Virus record (IMG/VR): IMGVR_UViG_3300030102_005682
Span: 1 to 58,146 of that record
Length of the DNA stretch: 58,146 bases
From: a virus
Reading direction: 5' to 3' (one strand)
The first letter of the stretch is position 1, and the number at the start of each line of letters is the position of its first letter. The translations under genes and the position numbers were made by a program. Shown one piece after another: positions 14,493 to 22,515 of the stretch. The notes below the pieces were generated by a model. That model worked only from the letters and a program-made list of their open reading frames with translations. It made no database searches and was not told where the DNA came from.

Positions 14493-16866
14493 TAAAGGCA
14501 TAAATCAAAACGAAACAATTGAAGTTGCAAAGGTGGGGACAGAAGTTCAAATGAGTGGTCCTGCAACTGACGATAGATTTTTAATTGAAGAGGACGGCTC
14601 TGCCGTGATGAATCCTGAACAGGTTCAAGAACAAGTTGATTTTGGTTCTAACTTAGCAGAGTTCATGGAAGACGATGAGCTAGAGATGTTATCTAATGAA
14701 TTAAAATCTGAATATGAATCAGATAAAGCATCTCGTGAAGAATGGGAGATGGGATACACTAAAGGGTTAGATCTTTTAGGATTTAAGTATGAAGAAAGAA
14801 GCAGACCATTTGATGGAGCCAGTGGTGTTTATCACCCGCTACTCTCAGAGTCTGTTGTTCAGTTTCAAGCACAAGCATATAAAGAAATGTTACCAGCTGG
14901 AGGACCAGTCAGAACACAGTTAGTTGGTGTTAGAACTCCTCAAGCAGAAGCGCAAGCAGACAGAGTTAAAGAGTTTATGAATTATTACATTACAGATGTA
15001 ATGGAAGAGTATGATCCTGAAATGGATCAAATGTTATTTCACTTACCTTTGGCAGGTTCTGCATTTAAAAAAGTTTATTATGATGGAGCAATGAATAGAG
15101 CAGTATCAAAATTTGTTGCTGCTGAGGATCTTGTTGTTCCTTACATGACAGCGGATTTAGAATCTGCTGAGCGTGTGACTCATCTTGTAAAAATGACAGA
15201 AAACGAAATTAGAAAACAACAAGTGTCAGGTTTTTATAGAGACGTAAAAATTAATCCTTATGAAGAAGAAAGTGATATTCAAGAAAAATATGATGAATTA
15301 GAGGGAAATAAAAAAGAAGAAAGTTATCAAGATTACACTTTGTTAGAAATGCACGTTTTGTTAGACTTAGATAATTTTGGTGATGTTAATGAAAAAGGCG
15401 AAAAGACAGGAATTAAAATACCGTACATTGTTACTATTGATGAAGGCTCAGGCAAAATTTTATCAATCTATAGAAACTTTGGTAGAGGTGATCCTCTTAA
15501 AAAGAAGACTCAATATTTTGTACATTACAAATTTTTACCCGGTCTTGGTTTTTATGGCTTTGGTCTTATTCATATGTTGGGTGGTCTTACACGAACTGCA
15601 ACTGCATCGCTTCGTCAACTGCTTGATGCAGGAACGTTGTCAAATTTACCTGCTGGGTTCAAGTCTCGTGGTTTCAGAATAAGAGATGATGATCAACCGA
15701 TTCAGCCTGGAGAGTTTAGAGACGTAGATGCACCTAACGGTATACTAAGAGACTCACTTCTTCCTCTACCTTATAAAGAACCGTCAGGCACATTATTTCA
15801 ATTACTAGGATTTTGTGTTGATGCAGGCAGACGCTTTGCAGCTATCGCTGATATGAAAATGCCTGAGGGCGGATCAGAGATGCCTGTTGGAACAACCATG
15901 GCACTTCTTGAGCGGGGGACAAAAGTTATGTCAGCCATTCACAAAAGATTACACAACGCTCAAAGAGCAGAGTTTAAATTATTATCAAAAATATTTGCTT
16001 CTTACTTACCACCCAACTATCCATACATGACTCCTAATGGAGATAATTTTGTTAAACAAGCAGACTTTGATAGTAGAGTAGATGTGCTTCCTGTTTCAGA
16101 TCCAAATATTTTTTCAATATCACAAAGGGTTACTATGGCTCAGATGCAATTACAATTAGCACAGAGCAAACCTGAAATGCACAATTTGTATGAAGCTTAT
16201 AGAAGAATGTATGAAGCTTTAGGTGTTCAACAAATCGAAACTATTTTACCACCTCCCTCTCAACCAATGCCTGAAGATCCTGGTGTTGAAAATTCAAAGG
16301 CTTTGAAAGGTGGTCAGCTACAAGCTTTTCCTCAACAAAACCATGATGCTCATATTGAAGCTCATAGGTCATTCATGTCGTCTCAACTTGTAAGATCTCA
16401 AGTAGCAGTGCTTGCGATCTTACAAGGACACGTATCTGAACACGTATCTTTAGCTGCAAGGGCATCAATCATGCAAGTTGTGCAACAGCAAATCACTCAG
16501 TTGTCAGAACAATTTGGTGGTCAAATACCTCCACAAGTTCAACAACAAATCATGAATGAAGCAGAATCTCAAGTTGCACAGATTGTTGCTGTGGTAACAA
16601 ACAAAATGGTGCAAGAAGAGACAGAAGGCATGTCACAACAAGCTCAAGATCCAATTATTGAATTAAAAAATAAAGAATTAGATCTAAGAGCTGCTGAGAT
16701 TCAAAGAAAAGCTCAAGAATCTATGATGCAGTTCCAAATGGATCAACAAAAATTAGATCAAGACAGAACCTTGGCGGAAAATAAGTTGCAAAGCCAAGAA
16801 GATTTGACAGAATATAGACAGGAAATGGCAATAAAAAGGGATCAATTGAAAGCAAACAGAGGATGA
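14482..16866 (+). CDS. Portal protein, P22-like
   Basis: 794 residues, in the size range of P22-type portals. Recognisable stretches are YEERSRPFDGASGVYHPLL and QFQAQAYKEMLPAGGPVRT near the N-terminus, then a long helical C-terminal part rich in Gln (about residues 620-790), fitting a helical barrel. Twelve copies form the ring through which TerL packages DNA and to which the tail attaches. It overlaps the preceding gene by 11 bases and the next by 4. Confidence 0.92.
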   Translation: MAVDKGINQNETIEVAKVGTEVQMSGPATDDRFLIEEDGSAVMNPEQVQEQVDFGSNLAEFMEDDELEMLSNELKSEYESDKASREEWEMGYTKGLDLLGFKYEERSRPFDGASGVYHPLLSESVVQFQAQAYKEMLPAGGPVRTQLVGVRTPQAEAQADRVKEFMNYYITDVMEEYDPEMDQMLFHLPLAGSAFKKVYYDGAMNRAVSKFVAAEDLVVPYMTADLESAERVTHLVKMTENEIRKQQVSGFYRDVKINPYEEESDIQEKYDELEGNKKEESYQDYTLLEMHVLLDLDNFGDVNEKGEKTGIKIPYIVTIDEGSGKILSIYRNFGRGDPLKKKTQYFVHYKFLPGLGFYGFGLIHMLGGLTRTATASLRQLLDAGTLSNLPAGFKSRGFRIRDDDQPIQPGEFRDVDAPNGILRDSLLPLPYKEPSGTLFQLLGFCVDAGRRFAAIADMKMPEGGSEMPVGTTMALLERGTKVMSAIHKRLHNAQRAEFKLLSKIFASYLPPNYPYMTPNGDNFVKQADFDSRVDVLPVSDPNIFSISQRVTMAQMQLQLAQSKPEMHNLYEAYRRMYEALGVQQIETILPPPSQPMPEDPGVENSKALKGGQLQAFPQQNHDAHIEAHRSFMSSQLVRSQVAVLAILQGHVSEHVSLAARASIMQVVQQQITQLSEQFGGQIPPQVQQQIMNEAESQVAQIVAVVTNKMVQEETEGMSQQAQDPIIELKNKELDLRAAEIQRKAQESMMQFQMDQQKLDQDRTLAENKLQSQEDLTEYRQEMAIKRDQLKANRG

Positions 16867-17174
16867 GCATAGGAAGAAACCCAACAAAACTGTCTAGAAG
16901 ACAAATTGAACAGATTCAAAAGCTAGTAAAGAACCAAAGTCGTCAAAAAAGACTAACTCCCGAAAATTATAGGGCGGCTTTGATGAAAAATTTAGCTTTG
17001 AGAGCAAAAAATGGCGGAAAAATGTCGGTTTCAGCGGCCTTTAAAGAGTTAAAAAAGAACCCACCTAAAGTTTTAGGCAAAACGGCAAAAAAATATGGCA
17101 AAAAAAGAGCAGAAAAACAAAAAGTTGCAATCGCCCTCTCAAAAGCAGGTAAAACTCGTACCAAAAGGGCTTAA
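16863..17174 (+). CDS. Small Lys/Arg-rich protein (103 residues)
   Basis: It starts in the portal stop codon (ATGA). The product is strongly basic, with a helical N-terminus (LSRRQIEQIQKLVKNQSRQ) and a Lys-rich tail. It may bind DNA or coat the portal region. Its last 80 bases overlap the next gene in another frame, a longer overlap than elsewhere in the operon. Family unknown. Confidence 0.75.
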   Translation: MSIGRNPTKLSRRQIEQIQKLVKNQSRQKRLTPENYRAALMKNLALRAKNGGKMSVSAAFKELKKNPPKVLGKTAKKYGKKRAEKQKVAIALSKAGKTRTKRA

Positions 17175-17418
17175 ACATCAACTTAAAGCAATAACACCTG
17201 AGCAATTAGAGGATTTGCAAACGGTAATCCGTGATCAAACAACAAATAGTCTTCAATATATTACAGAAGAGTTCGATCCGTTGATAGTTGCGAGTGCATA
17301 CTTGTCAATCGTCCGACAACTCTACATGTTATATCTAAATAAAGACGAGGCTGACGCATTATTCGAGTGGGCAAAGATGAATATGGACCCAAACTTCAAA
17401 AGGGAGCACTTGCATTAG
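17095..17418 (+). CDS. Hypothetical protein (107 residues)
   Basis: The helical C-terminal half (YITEEFDPLIVASAYLSIVRQ and on) looks like a real folded domain. The start is uncertain: ATG 17095 lies 80 bases inside the previous gene and has no clear ribosome binding site, while TTG 17125 is a shorter option. No family is recognised. It sits among portal-proximal head genes. Confidence 0.7.
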   Translation: MAKKEQKNKKLQSPSQKQVKLVPKGLKHQLKAITPEQLEDLQTVIRDQTTNSLQYITEEFDPLIVASAYLSIVRQLYMLYLNKDEADALFEWAKMNMDPNFKREHLH

Positions 17419-17443
17419 AACAAAAATAATGTAATTTTTTCGT

Positions 17444-17821
17444 ATGACTACTGACCCAAAAAAATTATCTTCATCAATGAGACCGCTCATTGAAAGTATT
17501 TTAAAAAAAGCTGTAGCTGCAGGAAATATTTCTCCAAAAGTTTTGGAACAAAGAATCAAAGATCTTGATTTAATAGATGCAGGTAAAAAACCCACTGGTA
17601 AAAAAGCAGGTGGACTAGCAGAAGCTACCGCTAAACTAAAAGCTCAAGGATTAAAAAAAGGTAGTCAGGTAAAAAAGAAGAAGAAAAAGAAAAGTTTCCC
17701 AGATTTAAATAAAGATGGCAAAGTAACAATGAAAGATATTCTTATTGGTCGTGGTGTTATTAAAAAAGCTAAAGTCGGCATGCAAATGAAGGGCACAAGC
17801 CCATTGATTAAAAAGAGATAA
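17444..17821 (+). CDS. Small basic protein with EF-hand/dockerin-like loop and GTSPLI tag (125 residues)
   Basis: Residues 87-98 (DLNKDGKVTMKD) match the calcium-binding EF-hand or dockerin loop D-x-N-x-D-G-x-V-x-x-x-D, preceded by a run of lysines. The C-terminus (116-125, KGTSPLIKKR) is almost the same as that of the next gene product. The middle has KKAGGLAEATAKLKAQGL. No Shine-Dalgarno sequence precedes the ATG. A calcium-dependent virion assembly role is speculative. Confidence 0.75.
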   Translation: MTTDPKKLSSSMRPLIESILKKAVAAGNISPKVLEQRIKDLDLIDAGKKPTGKKAGGLAEATAKLKAQGLKKGSQVKKKKKKKSFPDLNKDGKVTMKDILIGRGVIKKAKVGMQMKGTSPLIKKR

Positions 17822-17823
17822 TT

Positions 17824-18129
17824 ATGGCTGTACAACAACTAGCAAAAGATCAAGCAAAAAGAGAAAAGAAAAATCAAAAAAATTTAGATAAAAAGTTTCA
17901 AGAAGATGAAGAGAACGCTCTAAAGGACACAGAACGAATGATAGAGTTAATGGAAAGAATTTATAAGCAACCCGAGCAACCAACTCGCCCAACACCCTTT
18001 GGACTTCCTCCTAGAGAAAGAGGGCCTGGCGGACCAATGTTAGAAGCCAAAGCAGGCAAGCTAGTTAAATGCGGAGCACAGATTAAAGGCACGAGCCCAC
18101 TAATCAGAAAAAGAAAGGGGAAAAAGTAA
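17824..18129 (+). CDS. Small charged protein sharing the GTSPLI C-terminal tag (101 residues)
   Basis: The N-terminal half is a charged helix (about residues 6-47), followed by a proline-rich linker (QPTRPTPFGLPPRERGPGG) and a C-terminal tag KGTSPLIRKR at 88-97 preceded by KLVKCGAQI. The tag matches the upstream gene product, although the rest of the proteins differ. It overlaps the next small gene by one base. Function unknown; a virion-incorporation signal is one idea. Confidence 0.75.
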   Translation: MAVQQLAKDQAKREKKNQKNLDKKFQEDEENALKDTERMIELMERIYKQPEQPTRPTPFGLPPRERGPGGPMLEAKAGKLVKCGAQIKGTSPLIRKRKGKK

Positions 18130-18272
18130 TGGACAAAGCTACAGATAATAGTACCGTGATTGACGGTAAAAAAGTTCCTTACAAGTCACCTGCAACTGAC
18201 CCTGCAAAATCTAAGACTCAAGGTCAAAAGCCAGTGCAAGTAAAGAAAAAACCATTTAAAGGAGTATTCTAA
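18129..18272 (+). CDS. Small Lys-rich protein (47 residues)
   Basis: Starts on the last base of the previous gene and ends on the first base of the next (TAATG). The segment VIDGKKVPYKS resembles VIDGKKVPVYS in the 40262 protein, so a short shared motif exists. The C-terminus is basic (KKKPFKGVF). No known family. Confidence 0.6.
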   Translation: MDKATDNSTVIDGKKVPYKSPATDPAKSKTQGQKPVQVKKKPFKGVF

Positions 18273-18397
18273 TGGACTACATTAAAATGAAATGGAACCA
18301 CCTAGTTCACTGGTGGGGTAGACTAAATAAAAAAGGAAAGATGTTAGTTGGTGGAGCAGCTGTCGTTGTTATCTACTTAATAGTTACTAATGTTTAA
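18272..18397 (+). CDS. Small membrane protein next to holin (41 residues)
   Basis: A polar, Trp-rich N-terminus (MDYIKMKWNHLVHWWGRLNKK) precedes one hydrophobic segment (MLVGGAAVVVIYLIVTNV). The ribosome binding site is AAAGGAG. It overlaps the holin start by 8 bases. It could be a lysis partner of the holin, but this is inferred from topology and position only. Confidence 0.6.
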   Translation: MDYIKMKWNHLVHWWGRLNKKGKMLVGGAAVVVIYLIVTNV

Positions 18398-18785
18398 TCT
18401 TTTAGTAGGTCCCCTCTCAAACTTAGTCGGTAATGCGGTCAAAGGTTTTGTCGAGACTAAAAAGGCAAAAGCTGAATTAGCATTAACAGAAATCAAAGCA
18501 CAGAAGTCTCTCAAAGAACAGCAGATCGCAGGTAAAATTGGATGGGAGGCTTCTGCTGTCGATCAAATGAAAGGCAGCTGGAAAGACGAGCTAATTTTAA
18601 TATGCCTGTTGGTTCCGGCGGTGGCAGTCTTTATACCTGGATGGACACCACATATTAAAGCGGGTTTTGAAGCTTTACACTCACTCCCTGATTATTACAA
18701 GCATCTCTTATATATCGCCTGCTCGGCTAGCTTCGGTATCAAGGGGGCAAAAGGTGCGATGGGCCTTATCACTAAAAAGAAATAG
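18390..18785 (+). CDS. Holin, 3TM type resembling gene-transfer-agent holins
   Basis: 131 residues. An amphipathic N-terminal segment and coiled helix are followed by MKGSWKDELILICLLVPAVA and a second hydrophobic stretch (HLLYIACSASFGIKGAKGA). The SWKDE-hydrophobic pattern and size match the GTA_holin_3TM family as I recall it. It would form membrane lesions at the end of infection, releasing the lysozyme encoded far away at 49283. It is placed among head genes, which is common in marine podovirus-like genomes. Confidence 0.8.
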   Translation: MFNLLVGPLSNLVGNAVKGFVETKKAKAELALTEIKAQKSLKEQQIAGKIGWEASAVDQMKGSWKDELILICLLVPAVAVFIPGWTPHIKAGFEALHSLPDYYKHLLYIACSASFGIKGAKGAMGLITKKK

Positions 18786-18976
18786 TGGATATATTTCAAT
18801 TATTCACTTTGTTTAAAAAACAAATAGAAGAGCGTGAGGCAAATTTAGTTGAGACAGTAACTTCTGGTGTCAAAGATTGGGACGAATATAAGTATTTGAC
18901 AGGCAAGTTAGAAGCATTAAAGTCAACAAAATTAGAAATGCAAGAAACAATGAAGAGGTTTGAAGAACATGAGTAA
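18785..18976 (+). CDS. Small coiled-coil protein (63 residues), GTG start
   Basis: GTG 18785 overlaps the holin stop. The product is a single long amphipathic helix (FKKQIEEREANLVETVTSG and LEALKSTKLEMQETMKRF). Family unknown; similar short helical proteins sit near holins in other phages. It overlaps the chaperonin gene by 8 bases. Confidence 0.65.
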   Translation: MDIFQLFTLFKKQIEEREANLVETVTSGVKDWDEYKYLTGKLEALKSTKLEMQETMKRFEEHE

Positions 18977-19376
18977 ATTAATATTGCCTGATTATTTGGC
19001 AAAAAAAGAAGAGAAAGCAAAAGAATTATCCGATATGCAAAAACTACCTCAACCAACAGGTTGGAGGCTTTTAATAATGCCACATACTGGTATCCGAAAA
19101 ACAAAAGGTGGTGTTCACCTTACGGATAAGGCACAAGAAGAAATTCAATTGACAACTAATGTAGGATTAGTCTTGAAAGTTGGACCAGATGCGTATAAAG
19201 ATAGTAATAGATTTCCTGAGGGTCCTTGGTGCAAGGAAAAAGATTGGGTTCTTTTTGCCAAGTATGCGGGCTCTAGGATTAAGATCGAAGGTGGGGAGCT
19301 AAGACTTTTGAACGATGATGAAGTTTTAGCAGTTATAGAGGATCCAGAAGACATATTACATGCAACATATAAATAG
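18969..19376 (+). CDS. GroES-like co-chaperonin (Cpn10)
   Basis: I start at ATG 18969, giving 135 residues. The segment from PTGWRLLIMPHTGIRKTKGG through NVGLVLKVGPDAY to DDEVLAVIEDPEDIL follows the Cpn10 beta barrel, including the mobile-loop region after IMPHTG. A phage GroES replaces or retunes the host cap of GroEL to fold capsid protein, as T4 gp31 does. Its location just before scaffold and capsid genes fits. The sequence is longer than typical GroES (about 95), with an extra N-terminal helix. Confidence 0.85.
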   Translation: MSKLILPDYLAKKEEKAKELSDMQKLPQPTGWRLLIMPHTGIRKTKGGVHLTDKAQEEIQLTTNVGLVLKVGPDAYKDSNRFPEGPWCKEKDWVLFAKYAGSRIKIEGGELRLLNDDEVLAVIEDPEDILHATYK

Positions 19377-19396
19377 ACTCATGGAGGTCATGGCCC

Positions 19397-20329
19397 ATGC
19401 CGGAAAAAATGGTAGATATAGACACATCAGGCAATCCTGTTGATGTAGATATAAAAGAAGAACAGAAACAAGAAGAAGTTGAAGTTCAGCAAGAAAAAGA
19501 ACAGGATACTTCCGTTCGTGAAGTTAAATCAGATCAACCACAAGAAGATACTGAGTTAGATGAACACTCTGACAAAGTTCAGAAGCGTATTGATAAGCTT
19601 ACTGCTAAAATGCGTGAGGCAGAACGCAGAGAAGCAGCTGCTCTTGAATATGCGGAAGGAATAAAAAAACAGTATTCTGAATTAGATAATAAATATAAAA
19701 AACTTGACGATGGTTATTTAAACGAGTTTAAAAATAGAGTAGAAGTCTCAAAGGCAGCTTTACAAGAAAAATATGCAAGCGCAGTTAAAGCAGGGGATGT
19801 CAAAGCTCAAGTTGAAGCTCAAGAAGAATTAACCAAGTTAACAATAGACTCTGAGAGGTTAAGAGCGACACAAGCTCGTCAAAGTAAAGAGGGTGAGCAA
19901 GGAACTGAAGTTAAAGCAGAAGAGCCTCAAAAAGCTCCTCAACAGAAAAAACCAGATCCAAAAGCAGAAGCTTGGGCTGAAAAGAACCCTTGGTTTGGTT
20001 CAGACGAGCCTATGACTTATACTGTGTTCTCAATACATAAGAAACTTGTGTCAGAAGAAGGGTTTGACCCAACCTCAGATGAGTATTATAGTGAGATAGA
20101 TAAACGTATGAAAAAAGAGTTTCCTCATAAATTCAGTCATGAGGCTGATGTGAATGTGTCTACTGACGACAGACCCGTGCAGGCTGTAGCCAGTGCAAAC
20201 CGTTCACAATCTAAAACTGCACGCAGCAAGACCGTGAGACTCACACCTTCACAGGTCGCTATTGCTAAGAAGCTCGGTGTGCCACTAACAGAGTACGCAA
20301 AGTACGCAAACAAAGGAGGTCAGGCATGA
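19397..20329 (+). CDS. Probable scaffolding protein
   Basis: 310 residues, strongly charged and helical. An acidic, Gln/Glu-rich N-terminus is followed by a long coiled coil (about 60-165), and the C-terminus is basic (SKTARSKTVRLTPSQVAIAKKLG), as needed to bind capsid protein. Position immediately before decoration and major capsid genes supports scaffolding, which shapes the prohead and is then lost. GGAGG at 19383-19387 precedes the ATG. Confidence 0.82.
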   Translation: MPEKMVDIDTSGNPVDVDIKEEQKQEEVEVQQEKEQDTSVREVKSDQPQEDTELDEHSDKVQKRIDKLTAKMREAERREAAALEYAEGIKKQYSELDNKYKKLDDGYLNEFKNRVEVSKAALQEKYASAVKAGDVKAQVEAQEELTKLTIDSERLRATQARQSKEGEQGTEVKAEEPQKAPQQKKPDPKAEAWAEKNPWFGSDEPMTYTVFSIHKKLVSEEGFDPTSDEYYSEIDKRMKKEFPHKFSHEADVNVSTDDRPVQAVASANRSQSKTARSKTVRLTPSQVAIAKKLGVPLTEYAKYANKGGQA

Positions 20330-20784
20330 CAACTAAAACCTCAAGAACTGCTGACACGCGGGAGAAAACTCAACGTAAACGTGTTTGGCAGAGACCGTCA
20401 TCACTTGATGCACCACCTGCGCCAAATGGATATATCCATCGTTGGATAAGAGCAGAAGTCCAGGGATATCAGGACACTAAGAACGTGATTAACCGTCTTC
20501 GTGAGGGTTATGAGCTAGTAAGAGCGGACGAACATCCAGACTGGCACTTACCAACAATTGAAGATGGAAAACACGCAGGGGTCATAGGAGTAGGTGGCTT
20601 ATTGCTGGCTCGTATCCCAGAAGAGCTTATTGCTCAACGAAATGACTATTATGCTGGTCTTACTAAAGATCAGATAACAGCAGTTGACAATGATCTCATG
20701 AAGGATGCTCACCCCAGTATGCCAATCAGTAAACCTGAGAGGCAAAGTAGGGTGACTTTCGGTGGCTCACAAAAGACTGAATAA
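20326..20784 (+). CDS. Conserved head-region protein (152 residues)
   Basis: Overlaps the scaffold gene by 4 bases and has AAAGGAGG upstream. It contains PPAPNGYIHRWIRAEVQGY and GYELVRADEHPDWHLP, a pattern I recall from proteins encoded between scaffold and capsid genes in marine phages. It is soluble. The exact role is unknown; it may assist capsid assembly. Confidence 0.8.
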   Translation: MTTKTSRTADTREKTQRKRVWQRPSSLDAPPAPNGYIHRWIRAEVQGYQDTKNVINRLREGYELVRADEHPDWHLPTIEDGKHAGVIGVGGLLLARIPEELIAQRNDYYAGLTKDQITAVDNDLMKDAHPSMPISKPERQSRVTFGGSQKTE

Positions 20785-20843
20785 GTTTTTTTAAAAGCCA
20801 TTGTTAGTTACATTTATTAACTTTACTTTTAAGGAGTAAAACA

Positions 20844-21422
20844 ATGGCAAACCAAAACGGTAATTTTGGATTTCGTCCTGTTCTAATGCAAGGTTCCGCT
20901 TACAACGGACAAGGTCAACAAGAGATGACTATTGCAAGTAACGAGACAAACTCCATATTCATGGGAGATCCTGTTGTGCTAAACGCAAACGGATCAATTT
21001 CTCGTGGTGGATCTGCTGGTGCTGAGCTTGTTGGTATATTTAATGGTTGTTTCTACACAGACCCAACCACACAAAAACCAACTTTCTCAAATCATTATCC
21101 TGGTGGCATTGTAGCTGACGATATAGTTGCAAATGTGATCAGTGATCCCGATGTAATATTCGCAGTTAAAGTGGATGATACAAACGGTGGAAGAGCACAA
21201 GTGGGTTCAACAGCGAATATCGCAACATACAGCGCAGGATCTACCAAATCAGGTATATCAAACGTAGCACTAGATGGTGGCAGTTTTGCAACCAGTAACG
21301 CTTCAAACTTTGCTGTATATGACTTATCAACAGACCCTGATAACAGTGACTATAGTTCTGCTAACGCTAACATTCTTGTTAGAATTAACAAACATCAGTA
21401 CAGGGATACTACAGGCATATAG
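20844..21422 (+). CDS. Probable capsid decoration protein (192 residues)
   Basis: Begins MANQNGNFGFRPV and is rich in Gly, Ser, Thr and Asn, with beta-type spacing throughout. It lies directly upstream of the major capsid gene with a strong ribosome binding site (AAGGAG). Proteins of this size and position in related genomes act as head decoration or stabilisation proteins; the assignment rests on position and composition. Confidence 0.8.
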   Translation: MANQNGNFGFRPVLMQGSAYNGQGQQEMTIASNETNSIFMGDPVVLNANGSISRGGSAGAELVGIFNGCFYTDPTTQKPTFSNHYPGGIVADDIVANVISDPDVIFAVKVDDTNGGRAQVGSTANIATYSAGSTKSGISNVALDGGSFATSNASNFAVYDLSTDPDNSDYSSANANILVRINKHQYRDTTGI

Positions 21423-21433
21423 GAGGTTAAACT

Positions 21434-22357
21434 ATGGCTATATCTAGAAGTCAACTCGTTAAAGAGTTAGAGCCAGGTTTGAACGCCCTGTTCGGCTTGG
21501 AGTACGCAAGGTACGAAAATGAACACGCAGAAGTTTTCGATGAAGAAACTTCAGATCGTGCCTTCGAAGAAGAGGTAATGTTAGCTGGATTCGGTTCCGC
21601 ACCAACTAAATCAGAGGGTGCTGGTGTATCATTTGATACAGCAACCGAAGCATTCACATCACGTTACACACATGAAACAATTGCATTAGCTTTCGCAATC
21701 ACAGAGGAAGCTATCGAAGATAATCTCTACGATAGACTAGCTGCTAGATACACAAGAGCTCTTGCAAGATCAATGGCTAATACAAAACAAGTAAAAGCCA
21801 TGGATGTTTTAAACACAGCTTTTGCAGCTGCGGGTGCCGCAGGAACTAATCCTGGTGGTGACGGTGTATCACTTATCAACACAGAACACCCACTTGCACA
21901 AGGCGGTAATTTCTCAAATAGATTAGCAACAGACGCTGATCTAAACGAGACATCATTAGAACAGTCTTTAATTGACATCGCTGCATTCGTAGACGAGAGA
22001 GGTTTAAAGATTGCTGCTCAGGGTAGAAAACTAATCATTCCAAAGGAATTACAGTTTACTGCTGACAGACTAATGGCCTCTGCACTTAGAACTGGAACTG
22101 CTGACAATGACATTAACGCTATCAGAAACATGGGTATGATTCCTGACGGATACACAGTTAACCACTTCTTAACTGATACCAATGCTTTCTTTATCAAAAC
22201 TGACGTGCCTAACGGTTTCAAAATGTTTAACCGTTCACCAATCAGAACTTCTATGGAAGGTGATTTTGATACAGGAAATGTCAGATATAAAGCTAGGGAG
22301 AGATATTCTTTTGGATTCTCAGATCCTAGATGTGTGTTTGGTACATCAGGTGCATAA
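21434..22357 (+). CDS. Major capsid protein
   Basis: 307 residues. The opening (MAISRSQLVKELEPGLNALFG), the EEAIEDNLYDRL helix and the C-terminal RYSFGFSDPRCVFG pattern resemble Mu gpT-like HK97-fold capsid proteins. A long helical spine region is followed by a P-domain-like stretch (GRKLIIPKELQFTADRL). It has an AGGAGG site and is followed immediately by a strong terminator, as expected for the most abundant transcript. No delta-domain extension is obvious, consistent with a separate scaffold. Confidence 0.92.
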   Translation: MAISRSQLVKELEPGLNALFGLEYARYENEHAEVFDEETSDRAFEEEVMLAGFGSAPTKSEGAGVSFDTATEAFTSRYTHETIALAFAITEEAIEDNLYDRLAARYTRALARSMANTKQVKAMDVLNTAFAAAGAAGTNPGGDGVSLINTEHPLAQGGNFSNRLATDADLNETSLEQSLIDIAAFVDERGLKIAAQGRKLIIPKELQFTADRLMASALRTGTADNDINAIRNMGMIPDGYTVNHFLTDTNAFFIKTDVPNGFKMFNRSPIRTSMEGDFDTGNVRYKARERYSFGFSDPRCVFGTSGA

Positions 22358-22380
22358 TCTTTAATTTAAACAATAATCTA

Positions 22381-22414
22381 AAAGGGCGGTTGTCTTTGAC
22401 TCCGCCCTTTTTTT
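22381..22414 (+). terminator. Strong rho-independent terminator after capsid gene
   Basis: AAAGGGCGG (22381-22389) pairs with CCGCCCTTT (22402-22410), followed by a T-run. It separates the capsid message from the downstream structural genes. Confidence 0.92.
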
Positions 22415-22442
22415 ATGCCATATTGAAAGTCTAGCACTTAAC

Positions 22443-22498
22443 AGTCATACACACTGAGCTAGCAGACGGTATAGAGACTGTATGACTATGGTCTATAC
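22443..22498 (+). promoter_or_regulatory. Possible pseudoknot leader of the 22516 gene
   Basis: AGTCATACA (22443-22451) pairs with TGTATGACT (22479-22487), and GTATAGA (22469-22475) pairs with TCTATAC (22492-22498). The order A-B-A'-B' is that of an H-type pseudoknot or of two competing hairpins. The second stem ends 6 bases before AAGGAGG of the next gene, so it could control its translation. Confidence 0.5.
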
Positions 22499-22515
22499 AA
22501 CCAAGGAGGTTTATT

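Noticed and set aside
15377-15682. 101-codon plus-strand frame inside the portal gene
   Set aside because: Out of frame within an intact, clearly homologous portal gene, without ribosome binding site or conserved motifs.
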